Below are positions 17,633 through 25,911 of a stretch of DNA of 64,000 bases, piece by piece. The DNA is from Phycisphaerales bacterium (lineage in GTDB: Bacteria; Planctomycetota; Phycisphaerae; Tepidisphaerales; Tepidisphaeraceae). The first letter of the stretch is position 1. Each line of letters opens with the position of its first letter. The translations under genes were made by a program, and so were the position numbers. The notes beneath the pieces are model-generated. The model saw nothing but the letters and a program-made list of their open reading frames with translations, was not told the origin of the DNA and searched no databases. The stretch is taken from assembly GCA_020847375.1 (NCBI GenBank), contig JADLCB010000015.1, positions 62,001 to 126,000 on the forward strand. The letters are read 5' to 3'.

Positions 17633-17935
17633 TTAGAACCAGGCTTTTTTATTGATGATGTATTCCTGCTCAAACTGCGGGTCGGTCTTGGTCAAATAAA
17701 TAATGCCTTCGATAAGGCCGATAATGCTGCCAAACCCGCAAGTCACAACGGTAATGACAATCCGCAGAATCCCACCCGTGACATCACCCAGAATAAATCG
17801 ATGAACCCCCAATCCCCCAAACAAGATTCCCAGAATCCCGGCAATCAGACGCTTGCTCTCGGCGGGGGGAGGATTGTATTGCGGTTGTTGTTGCTGCTGC
17901 GACGATGAAAACTGATCGCCTGGAGTCTGTGACAT
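17633..17935 (-). CDS. TM2 domain membrane protein
   Basis: Protein of 100 aa. A Gln-rich N-terminus (run of five Gln) is followed from about residue 28 by a TM2 domain: KRLIAGILGILFGGLGVHRFILGD, then a second helix pair with TCGFGSIIGLIEGIIYL. TM2 proteins are small bacterial membrane proteins of unknown function. The start has GGAAGGA upstream. A strong terminator follows, so it is probably monocistronic. Confidence 0.85.
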   Translation of the reverse strand: MSQTPGDQFSSSQQQQQPQYNPPPAESKRLIAGILGILFGGLGVHRFILGDVTGGILRIVITVVTCGFGSIIGLIEGIIYLTKTDPQFEQEYIINKKAWF

Positions 17936-18108
17936 GGCAGTTTTCCTTCCACGAAACTCAGCAAACACCCGCGAAGCGACGCGCCTGACACGGGCATATT
18001 GCCCTGAATACTCAGCAATCACCTTAGATAGAATTCATCTATGTGTCAAATTATTTTTAGCAATGCACCCCGGTAGATGCGTAATTCCCCTGCAGTGCGA
18101 TGTGATGA

Positions 18109-20103
18109 TCAAACGGTGAAAACTGACGATACCTTGGGTTTGCTGACAGCAGAAACCTTTACCACCCGGATGGCATCGCGCAGGCTGCGGGCAATGCCCA
18201 GGGCATCAAGCCCCACCTCAGCCAACTGCTGAGCGCGGGTGGCGTGCTGAACCAGGCGATCAGGCATACCCAGCCGCGTGATGTGCTGAGTTGGCAGGCG
18301 ATGCGCCTGAGCATACTCCAGCACCGCACTGCCAAAACCATTGGTCAGGGCATGATCCTCGACGGTCAGCACGGCATGGCCAGCCAACAATACGCGCCCA
18401 AGCATCGCGCCATCCACTGGCTTGCAAAAACGCGCATCGACAATGCCAACACTCAAACCATCGTTTTGTTGCAGTAATTCCGCCGCCTCAAAGGCATTGG
18501 TGAGCATTGCGCCATAGGCGATGATGGTGGCATCTTCGCCAGTGCGCAACGTGCGCGATTGTCCCAGCACCCAGGGCCTGGCTGCACTGGCGCGCAGTGC
18601 GGCGTCCTCGATACGGTCTTCAAAATTGGTCGCCGGCACAGCATCGCGCGGATAGCGGAGCGAACTGGCTGTATCCAGAGAGGCCGCCAGCGTCAGGCAG
18701 CGATTCAGTTCCGCCTCGTCGCTTGGTGCCATCAGCACCATCTCTGGCATCGCGCGCAGGAAGCTCAAATCACAAAAACCATGATGAACCGCCCCATCGT
18801 CACCAACATATCCGGCGCGATCCAGGGCAAAAATGACCGGCTGATGATTCAGCACCACTTCCTGCCAGATCTGATCAAACGCCCGCTGCACGAAGGTGGA
18901 ATAAACCGCAACCACCGGCCTCAACCCCGCCTTGGCCATGCCGGCCGCCATCGCCACCATGTGCGACTCGCAAATGCCGGTGTCGTAATAACGGTCAGGA
19001 AAAACCTTCTCAAATTTACTCAGCCCCGTTCCATCAGGCATGCCCGCATTGAGCGCGACGATCTTGTCATTCTTCCGCGCCAAGTCGATACACGCCTGAG
19101 CAAAGGCGGTTGTCCAGTTGCGCGCACTGGATTTGATCTCGATCCGGCAATTACAGTCTTCCGTGTCGTTGTTGATCTCCTTGAACGACGCCGGTGAATG
19201 AAAGCGCGTCGGCTCATTGGCAGCATGCTCGTAACCGCACCCTTTGATTGTGCGCACATGCAGCAGCACCGGATGATCGTGGTCCTTGATTTCGCTGAGC
19301 TGTTCGATCAACGCCGGCAGATCATGGCCATTGATCGGCCCCATATATTTCATGCCCAGCGTCTCGAAAATCTGCCCCGGCCAGACGCTGTGTTTGAGCG
19401 TTTCGCGCGTAAATTGCCAGACCTGTTCAATGGTATTGCCCACCGTCTGCGGCAGTTTGCCAACAATGGTCTGCGCAATTTTCTTGGCTTCGTCGTAGGT
19501 GCTGCTGACACGCACGCGCTCCAGATAGTGCGCCAAGGCGCCCTGGGGCTGGGAAATGCTCATTCCGTTGTCATTGAGAATCACCAGAAGCTGGCGTTTG
19601 AGCGTACCGGCGTTATTCAGCCCTTCAAACGACAGACCATTGACGATGCTGGCATCACCCACCAGCGCCACAACCCGATTTTTCCGGCCCAGTGTTTCAT
19701 CACCGCGCGCCATGCCGACTGCGGTTGAAATCGCCGTACCCGCGTGCCCGACGGCAAACAGGTCATACGGACTTTCATCGGGCAGTGGAAAGCCGCCAAC
19801 ATGCCCCTTCTTGCGCAACTGGGCAAAATCACCCGCCCGACCGGTGAGCAATTTATGCGAATAACACTGGTGGCCAACATCGAACAGCAGGCGGTCCGGG
19901 CCAGCAGGATAAGGACCGAAGTCATAAACGTAATGCAGCGCCAGCGTCAATTCGACAACACCCAAATTCGATGCCAGGTGCCCCCCGTTGGCACTGACGG
20001 CCGCAATAATACGCTGGCGCAGCTCCCCGGCGAGCTGGGTCAGTTCATCCAGCGACAAGCTCTTAATCATTTCAGGCGTTTGGATTCGATCCAGCAGGGA
20101 CAT
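18109..20103 (-). CDS. dxs: 1-deoxy-D-xylulose-5-phosphate synthase
   Basis: Protein of 664 aa. It condenses pyruvate and glyceraldehyde 3-phosphate with thiamine diphosphate, the first step of the MEP isoprenoid pathway and a branch to thiamine and pyridoxal. The N-terminal part has GGHLASNLGVVELTLALH and the cofactor segment GDASIVNGLSFEGLNNAG, where the usual GDG is GDA. The catalytic Glu lies in GICESHMVAMAAGMA. The C-terminal transketolase domain is complete. GGGAGG lies 8 nt upstream of the chosen ATG; a TTG at 20169 would add 22 non-conserved residues. Confidence 0.93.
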   Translation of the reverse strand: MSLLDRIQTPEMIKSLSLDELTQLAGELRQRIIAAVSANGGHLASNLGVVELTLALHYVYDFGPYPAGPDRLLFDVGHQCYSHKLLTGRAGDFAQLRKKGHVGGFPLPDESPYDLFAVGHAGTAISTAVGMARGDETLGRKNRVVALVGDASIVNGLSFEGLNNAGTLKRQLLVILNDNGMSISQPQGALAHYLERVRVSSTYDEAKKIAQTIVGKLPQTVGNTIEQVWQFTRETLKHSVWPGQIFETLGMKYMGPINGHDLPALIEQLSEIKDHDHPVLLHVRTIKGCGYEHAANEPTRFHSPASFKEINNDTEDCNCRIEIKSSARNWTTAFAQACIDLARKNDKIVALNAGMPDGTGLSKFEKVFPDRYYDTGICESHMVAMAAGMAKAGLRPVVAVYSTFVQRAFDQIWQEVVLNHQPVIFALDRAGYVGDDGAVHHGFCDLSFLRAMPEMVLMAPSDEAELNRCLTLAASLDTASSLRYPRDAVPATNFEDRIEDAALRASAARPWVLGQSRTLRTGEDATIIAYGAMLTNAFEAAELLQQNDGLSVGIVDARFCKPVDGAMLGRVLLAGHAVLTVEDHALTNGFGSAVLEYAQAHRLPTQHITRLGMPDRLVQHATRAQQLAEVGLDALGIARSLRDAIRVVKVSAVSKPKVSSVFTV

Positions 20104-20331
20104 ATCACGACCTCCCGTGCGCTTTCTGTCAGCAGCTTCCGTGCTGCCTCGATTTAATCTTACATTCAACCAAGCATAACGATGTAATGAACCATAAATC
20201 CAGCCAACCGATAACCCGCTTCATACCGGATCGACGGGGTTGTTAATTTACCGTTATTGCCTTGTCACGTCCATCGAACACCTGCTGTTTAACCGATAAA
20301 TTGTATGCCCGATTTGACTGATTTGACTATT

Positions 20332-21219
20332 TTATCGCCGCTCCCCCGTATCCAGCAGCACCGCCAGCCCCACGGCAATCCGTCGATCCAGATAATTCTG
20401 CGAACCTGCGGCTAAATCCAGCACATAACGATCCAAAATCGTCCATTTGCGATTCAACATGCCGATCACCGTTCCATCGACCGGACTGACAAAAATAAAA
20501 TTCGTGCGTAACAGGCCATACAACGGACCGAAAAATCGCCGCAAAATCGACAATGGAACCGAATCTTCCATTGCCCGACAGATCAACCGGCCATCAGGGC
20601 TGAAGCAGTCCCAGTAGCGTCGGTACAAACTGACCAGCATGTGCCTTCTATATTGCGCCAATACCTGCCCGGCATGATCGCATAGTACAAAATGCGCGTA
20701 TAAAATCGGCCACTTATTGAGCTGAAGAATTTCCAATACCAAATTTTGGCGCGTGTCAGCCTGATAAAAATAAATATGGCGCAAGGGCATGATGATCAGG
20801 GCCAAAGCCAAGCCAGCGGCTGAGCCGATCAATGCACCGAGCACCAGTGACACGGGAAGATATTTTTTCCCCACCAGTTGCGTCGTCAAAAGATAATCCG
20901 CGTAGACGACCAACGTCACCACACCAATACCCAGCCAAAACGCCAGCAATCTTCGCTGCCACTGCGCTGGTCGGCGCACAAAAAGCAATTCCCGCCCCGT
21001 CTCATCATAAAGATAATATTTTTCGTCAATCGCCAGATGCTTTTGATGAAGCAGAAATCGATCGGCGGTAAAAACGTGTTGCGCCACCGCAATGGGTGGC
21101 GGTTGTTGATGAGCAGGCAAAACACACCCGCACTTTTGACAGTGTGGCGTCTGACCAGAATCGCTGGCTGGTTGAAACTCATTGATGTGGCCACAGCGGC
21201 AGATCATTTTCAGGTCCAT
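20332..21219 (-). CDS. zinc-ribbon membrane protein, scramblase/LURP-one-like repeats (tentative)
   Basis: Protein of 295 aa, family not certain. It starts with a zinc-ribbon-like pattern (CRCGH ... CQKCGC, residues 7-32). A FLLHQKHLAIDEKYYLYDETGRELLFV stretch follows, which resembles the first strand repeat of tubby-like scramblase/LURP-one domains, then two hydrophobic helices (about 93-145). A second soluble part ends in a similar NRKWTILDRYVLDL segment. I infer a membrane-associated lipid- or surface-related protein. It points away from dnaA, with 606 nt between them. Confidence 0.5.
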   Translation of the reverse strand: MDLKMICRCGHINEFQPASDSGQTPHCQKCGCVLPAHQQPPPIAVAQHVFTADRFLLHQKHLAIDEKYYLYDETGRELLFVRRPAQWQRRLLAFWLGIGVVTLVVYADYLLTTQLVGKKYLPVSLVLGALIGSAAGLALALIIMPLRHIYFYQADTRQNLVLEILQLNKWPILYAHFVLCDHAGQVLAQYRRHMLVSLYRRYWDCFSPDGRLICRAMEDSVPLSILRRFFGPLYGLLRTNFIFVSPVDGTVIGMLNRKWTILDRYVLDLAAGSQNYLDRRIAVGLAVLLDTGERR

Positions 21220-21825
21220 GAAAATTTTTTTCTCCCGTGTCCTGGACAACAGGTTGTATCAACGACTGCCCGCTCGTGCTACGCATCGTATCCTCGTCGT
21301 TCCGATAAAATCATGCGTATCAATTCATCCACAGGTTACCCACACGTCCGGTAAATATGTGCATGATCCGTTCAAAAGATTTTTATTGTTTATCCGGCCT
21401 TCGGCAGGACAGACGTTTACGTCGTTGTGGATGGAAAATCCCATAAAATCGTTCTTGCTTGTACAGGCGTGCGCGACTACATTGCCCATCGTCAACCCAC
21501 GGATGGCCAACTAAAGCTCAGGAAGGATTGCCAGCTCGTTGCCTTCGGGCACAACCGGGTACACGCCTGTAACAGGCCCGGCCAGGCTGGTTCATCAGGA
21601 GCTTTTCGTAACTGGCACGGATGCAAATCACTCACGGATGAAAACTCACGGCAGGACGCCGAACGCTTGACGGGTAGGAACCATGGCACAGGGGCCATGG
21701 GTCGTACTGCCAGCAGGCATGCGGTTTTGTTGCGCTGTTTGATTGAGGCACTGCGGTGTCTTGAGGACGGCGGGTATTCAGGGAGCACGACCATCCTGCA
21801 CGGATGTGTCTGAAAGGAGTCCGGC
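21220..21825. other. 606-nt region upstream of dnaA with DnaA-box-like sites (candidate oriC or autoregulatory region)
   Basis: No convincing gene. DnaA-box-like 9-mers: TCATCCACA at 21325-21333, TTACCCACA at 21336-21344 and, on the other strand, CCATCCACA at 21426-21434. Between them is an AT-rich stretch (about 21350-21400). Each box differs from TTATCCACA by one or two bases. This fits either the replication origin or DnaA autoregulation. dnaN, usually next to dnaA-linked origins, is not here. A plus-strand open frame at 21427-21813 has no recognisable features. Confidence 0.45.
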
Positions 21826-23355
21826 ATGAGCTGCATGAGCATTGAGGATCCGCAACTGGTTCGATTGGCGGATGCAATTGCCCAAAGGGTGGGAGCACAG
21901 CGGTTCCATGTATGGTTCAATAATTCCACACGGTTGAATCTCAAGCAGGATGGGCTGGAGATCGCCGTTCCCAATGATTTTATCAGCGAGTGGATCGGCA
22001 CTCATTTCAAGAAACCAATCCAGGATGCCGCCCATGAAGTGCTGGGTTGTTCGCTGCCGGTTCATTTTAATGTTGTGCCCCAGTTGTTTGAGCTGGGTTC
22101 CCGCGAACGAAAAACATCGGGGCCGACCAGCGATAACCGCGCACTGGAAGACAACAAGGCCGGTATTGCCGGTGCAGCATCGCTGCTGGATCCCAAGACG
22201 GTCATTCCCGCCTCCAGACCGGCTCATCACAATTCAGCCCATGCAACCACCGCCCGCGCCAATATCCTGGCTGTGGGTCGCGAAAATATTGCCAGTCGGC
22301 CGCGCCTGCGCCACGAGATCGACACCTATATTGTCGGGCCAAGCAATCAACTGGCGTACAATACAGCGCTCTACGTCAGCGAATTTCCCGGCGTCCAGTA
22401 CAACCCGCTGTTCATTCACGGCAATTGCGGTCTGGGTAAGACGCATCTGCTCCAGGGTCTGTGCCGAAAATTTGCCGAGTTTCATCCCGCCAAGCGCTGG
22501 ATGTATCTCACCGGCGAGGAGTTCACCAATGAATTTCTCACCGCTTTGCGCAATAACAAACTGGATACATTCCGCCGTCGCGTGCGTGATCTTGATCTGC
22601 TGGTGATTGACGATGTGCATTTTCTCGGCGGCAAAAAGGCGACGCAGGAGGAATTTCTTCACACCTTCAACTCCATCGAAGCAATGGGTCGGCAGGTCGT
22701 TCTGGCCAGCGACAATCACCCCAAACTGATCGAGGAGTTCGGCGAATCACTGATCAACCGCTTCGTCAGTGGAATGGTCGTGCGGATCGATCCGCCGAAT
22801 TTCACCACCCGCTGCGATATTCTTCGCGCCCTGTCATTGCGCAGCCGCCTGAATCTGGATGAATCGGTTGTCAATTGGATCGCCCGCCGCGTCACTCAGA
22901 ATGTTCGTGAGCTGGAAGGCGCAATTACGCGCATCGCCGCCCATGTCAAACTGACCGGTCGCAAGCCCGACATGGCGGTCGCGGTTGAATCGCTGGGCGA
23001 TCTGGATAAGCACCTGATTCAGCCAATCCGCCCCGAAGCCATCCTCGAAAGCATCTGCGAGTATTTCGGTCTGGCGCCGAAGGACCTGATGTCCGGCCGC
23101 CGCCAGCGCACGATCAGCCTGGCGCGCAGCGTGGCGATGCACCTGGTTCGCAAGACCGCCAAGCTCAGTTTCCCCGAAATCGGGGCGCGCATGGGCAAGC
23201 GCAATCACAGCACGGTCATCAGCGCCTGTCGACGGATTGAAAAAGCGGTCACCGATAACGAGAAACTTGTCTGGACCAGCAGTGTCGGCGACCGTGAAGA
23301 AGAAGCGGCCGAGCTGGTGCAGCGGCTGGAGGAGCTGGCACGGATCAAAAGCTGA
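21826..23355 (+). CDS. dnaA: chromosomal replication initiator DnaA
   Basis: Protein of 509 aa. It opens the origin by binding DnaA boxes and forming an ATP-bound filament. The N-terminal domain I is at 1-85, a linker runs to about 145, and the AAA+ domain has Walker A GNCGLGKT (199-206) and Walker B LVIDDVHFLGGKKATQEEF (259-277). Domain IV (about 400-500) ends with the DNA-binding signature GKRNHSTVISACRRI. AAAGGAG lies 7 nt before the ATG. The linker is longer than in E. coli. The sites at 21325-21434 may be its targets. It is convergent with thiG. Confidence 0.97.
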   Translation: MSCMSIEDPQLVRLADAIAQRVGAQRFHVWFNNSTRLNLKQDGLEIAVPNDFISEWIGTHFKKPIQDAAHEVLGCSLPVHFNVVPQLFELGSRERKTSGPTSDNRALEDNKAGIAGAASLLDPKTVIPASRPAHHNSAHATTARANILAVGRENIASRPRLRHEIDTYIVGPSNQLAYNTALYVSEFPGVQYNPLFIHGNCGLGKTHLLQGLCRKFAEFHPAKRWMYLTGEEFTNEFLTALRNNKLDTFRRRVRDLDLLVIDDVHFLGGKKATQEEFLHTFNSIEAMGRQVVLASDNHPKLIEEFGESLINRFVSGMVVRIDPPNFTTRCDILRALSLRSRLNLDESVVNWIARRVTQNVRELEGAITRIAAHVKLTGRKPDMAVAVESLGDLDKHLIQPIRPEAILESICEYFGLAPKDLMSGRRQRTISLARSVAMHLVRKTAKLSFPEIGARMGKRNHSTVISACRRIEKAVTDNEKLVWTSSVGDREEEAAELVQRLEELARIKS

Positions 23356-23492
23356 TGTTGCCCGCGCGGCAGTCAGCGTGCCAGTCCCCGCGCCATGAAT
23401 AGTGCGGTATCGGCATGGCAATCGCGCGATTCACAGAGAATCTCTCGCGCCGTGAATGTTTCGCCTGTTGCAGTGTTTTTCGCGGGAATGTT

Positions 23493-24311
23493 TCATTCGC
23501 CGGGAATATGGCTGATCACGCCATCAAACGGACTGCTGGCGGTGGCGTAACGTTTTTTGGCAATGCGCCCCGCTTGATAAGCCAACCGCCCCGCCTCCAG
23601 CGCGTGCTTCATCGCGGTTGCCATCATCACCGGGTCTTTGGCGTGGGCGATACCGGTATTGAGCAGCACCCCGTCGGCGCCCAGTTCCATCGCAATGCTC
23701 ACATCCGAAGCGGTCCCCACACCCGCATCAACAATCACCGGATAATCGGGATCATTTTCTTTCAGCAGTTCCACACACAAACTGATATTGAGTTGATTGA
23801 GCACCCCCTGGCCTGACCCAATCGGGCTGCCCGCCGGCATGACAGCCGCTGCGCCAGCTTCCTTGATGCGCATTGCGGTGCGTGGATCATCGCTGGAATA
23901 GGCCAGGACGGTGAACCCTTCCTTGACCAGCTCGCGCGTCGCTTCGATCGTGCCGATCGGATCAGGCAATAGTGTTTTTTTATCCCCCAGCACTTCCAGT
24001 TTAACCCAGCCCGCCCCTTTGTTGCCCTGTTTGCTTAAAAGCTCACGGCCCAGCAGGGCAATGCGGATCGTGTCCTCGGCCGTAAAACAACCAGCCGTAT
24101 TGGGCAGAATGGTGTAGCGATTCAGGTCGAGAAAATCGAGCAGCGATTTACCCTGGGCATCGATCAACCGTTCGCGTCGGACCGCCACAGTCACCACCTG
24201 ACAACCGCTGGCATCCAGCGCCTGGCGCATCAGGTCATAGGTTTGATAACGACCCGTTCCAACAAAAAGACGATTGCTCAACTCAAAATTGTGAATATGA
24301 AAACTGTCCAT
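23493..24311 (-). CDS. thiG: thiazole synthase ThiG
   Basis: Protein of 272 aa. It makes the thiazole ring of thiamine from DXP, dehydroglycine and the ThiS thiocarboxylate. Lys104 in the [10 protein letters not shown] segment is the Schiff-base lysine. The barrel motifs [16 protein letters not shown] and [31 protein letters not shown] are complete. thiS, thiF and thiH are not adjacent, and no TPP riboswitch is seen. The gene has its own extended -10 (24321-24329) directly before the ATG, so it may not depend on hslU transcription although it lies 126 nt downstream of it. DXP, its substrate, is made by Dxs, encoded 3.4 kb away. Confidence 0.95.
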   Translation of the reverse strand: MDSFHIHNFELSNRLFVGTGRYQTYDLMRQALDASGCQVVTVAVRRERLIDAQGKSLLDFLDLNRYTILPNTAGCFTAEDTIRIALLGRELLSKQGNKGAGWVKLEVLGDKKTLLPDPIGTIEATRELVKEGFTVLAYSSDDPRTAMRIKEAGAAAVMPAGSPIGSGQGVLNQLNISLCVELLKENDPDYPVIVDAGVGTASDVSIAMELGADGVLLNTGIAHAKDPVMMATAMKHALEAGRLAYQAGRIAKKRYATASSPFDGVISHIPGE

Positions 24312-24320
24312 GATGTTCCG

Positions 24321-24329
24321 ATTCTAGCA
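24321..24329 (-). promoter_or_regulatory. extended -10 of thiG
   Basis: On the minus strand TGC then TAGAAT, with the thiG ATG 9 nt downstream and no Shine-Dalgarno. Confidence 0.45.
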
Positions 24330-24437
24330 CAACAACCTGCCCGACCGAATGGCAACAACCCACGCAGATTCAAGTGCTGGTTTTTACAACTTATTTCAAC
24401 AGACTCCGGCTGTGTCGATCAAGGCGAAACAAGGCAA

Positions 24438-25775
24438 TTACAGGATAAATTTGCTCAAATCCTCGTCCTTGGCGATATCCCCCAGCTTTTCCTGCACGTA
24501 CGCCGCATCAATTCGCACCTTGGCAGGGCTGATATCGGGTGCTTCAAAACTAAGCTGCTCAAAAACACGCTCGATGATGGTGTAAAGGCGTCGCGCACCG
24601 ATATTCTGCGTCCGCCGGTTCACATCGTAGGCAAGCTGGGCCATGGTCTCAATCGCATCCGCCGTAAATTTCACGGTGATCCCTTCCGTGCCCAGCAAGG
24701 CGATTGTCTGCTTGGTCAGCGCATTTTCCGGTTCCTTCAGGATGCGCACAAAATCAGCGCGCGTCAGGTCGCTGAGTTCAACCCGAATCGGGAAACGCCC
24801 CTGCAACTCGGGCATCAGATCGCTGGGTTTGCTCGTATGAAACGCGCCGGCAGCAATGAACAGAATATGATCGGTTTTTACCGGCCCGTGCTTGGTGATG
24901 ACCGTGCTGCCTTCAACAATGGGCAACAGGTCGCGCTGCACCCCCTGGCGACTGACATCGGCACCGTGTTTGGAATCAGCCGCCGTCACCTTGTCAATCT
25001 CATCCAGAAAAACGATTCCCCCCTGCTCAACCCGCTTGATCGCTTCATCGGTAATTTTGTTGCGGTCGATCAGCTTGTCAGCCTCCTGCTGCAGCAACAC
25101 CTTGCGCGCCTCAGCCACGGTCAACCGGCGCGTCTCCCGCCGTGTCGGCAGCATCTTCTCGAACATGGTCTGAAACTCGATATCCATCTCCATCCCCGCC
25201 TGCCCCAGCACCCCCACCACATTGCCGCGCTCTTCCACGGCAATCTCGATCGACCGATCCTCCAACTCGCCGGCGCGCAACTGCTCGAGCATTTTTTCGC
25301 GCGTACGCTTGCGCTTCTCCGCAGCCTCATCATCAATCGTGCCAATTGACTGCATATCAGCCGATGGCAGCAGATAATCCAGCAGGCGCTGCTCGACCTG
25401 TTTCTCCGCAGGTTCCTTGACCTGTTCGATCATCTCGCCGCGCACCAGGCCAATCGCCAGGTCAACCAGATCACGAATAATGCTTTCCACATCGCGGCCG
25501 TGATACCCCACCTCGGTGTACTTGGTGGCTTCGACCTTGATAAACGGCGCGCCGGTCAGATTGGCCAGCCGCCGGGCAATTTCGGTCTTCCCCACACCGG
25601 TCGGACCACTCATGATGATGTTTTTCGGCCAGATATCCTGACGCATCTGCTCGGGCAGTTGCTGACGACGCCAGCGATTGCGCACCGCAACCGCGACGGC
25701 GCGCTTGGCATCGCCCTGACCAATGATGTATTTATCCAGCTCCGCAACAATTTGTCTCGGTGTCATGCTCTGCAT
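24438..25775 (-). CDS. hslU: ATP-dependent protease ATPase subunit HslU
   Basis: Protein of 445 aa. It is the AAA+ unfoldase of the HslUV protease. Walker A GPTGVGKT is at 57-64; Walker B is in GGIVFLDEIDKV; the I-domain lies between about 110 and 240. The C-terminus ends in DLSKFIL, the tail that inserts into HslV to switch it on, so a partner HslV is expected elsewhere: no hslV is adjacent, unlike the usual hslVU pair. A second Met is at residue 4. TTAACT-17 nt-TACAAT lies just upstream (25786-25814), with the ATG 10 nt after the -10. Confidence 0.95.
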   Translation of the reverse strand: MQSMTPRQIVAELDKYIIGQGDAKRAVAVAVRNRWRRQQLPEQMRQDIWPKNIIMSGPTGVGKTEIARRLANLTGAPFIKVEATKYTEVGYHGRDVESIIRDLVDLAIGLVRGEMIEQVKEPAEKQVEQRLLDYLLPSADMQSIGTIDDEAAEKRKRTREKMLEQLRAGELEDRSIEIAVEERGNVVGVLGQAGMEMDIEFQTMFEKMLPTRRETRRLTVAEARKVLLQQEADKLIDRNKITDEAIKRVEQGGIVFLDEIDKVTAADSKHGADVSRQGVQRDLLPIVEGSTVITKHGPVKTDHILFIAAGAFHTSKPSDLMPELQGRFPIRVELSDLTRADFVRILKEPENALTKQTIALLGTEGITVKFTADAIETMAQLAYDVNRRTQNIGARRLYTIIERVFEQLSFEAPDISPAKVRIDAAYVQEKLGDIAKDEDLSKFIL

Positions 25776-25785
25776 AAGAACGACG

Positions 25786-25814
25786 ATTGTAGCGCCTTAG
25801 CTCCTGACAGTTAA
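25786..25814 (-). promoter_or_regulatory. promoter of hslU
   Basis: Minus strand: TTAACT (25814-25809), 17-nt spacer, TACAAT (25791-25786), then 10 nt to the ATG. No Shine-Dalgarno. Confidence 0.5.
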
Positions 25815-25911
25815 GCCCTCAAACATGAATTCGCCCATGAATTAGCCCGTCGCGTCATAATTCCCCTCATTACACAATGGATGGTTGATGCCCCTGCAAC
25901 GGCGAACGCCT

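Noticed and set aside
17320..17673. 117-codon minus-strand frame between the TM2 gene and cpaB
   Set aside because: It starts inside the TM2 coding region and runs through the strong terminator at 17572-17602; no motif.
17936..18108. Missing Flp pilin gene near the Tad operon
   Set aside because: The gap has no open frame long enough with a hydrophobic helix.
21427..21813. 128-codon plus-strand frame just before dnaA
   Set aside because: No Shine-Dalgarno, no domain, odd composition, and it overlaps a DnaA-box-like site.
24312..24437. TPP riboswitch before thiG
   Set aside because: The 126-nt gap has no CTGAGA or ACCTGA-GATAATGC-type element.
24243..25349. 368-codon plus-strand frame opposite thiG and hslU
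   Set aside because: Both minus-strand genes are certain and the frame spans their intergenic gap without a domain.
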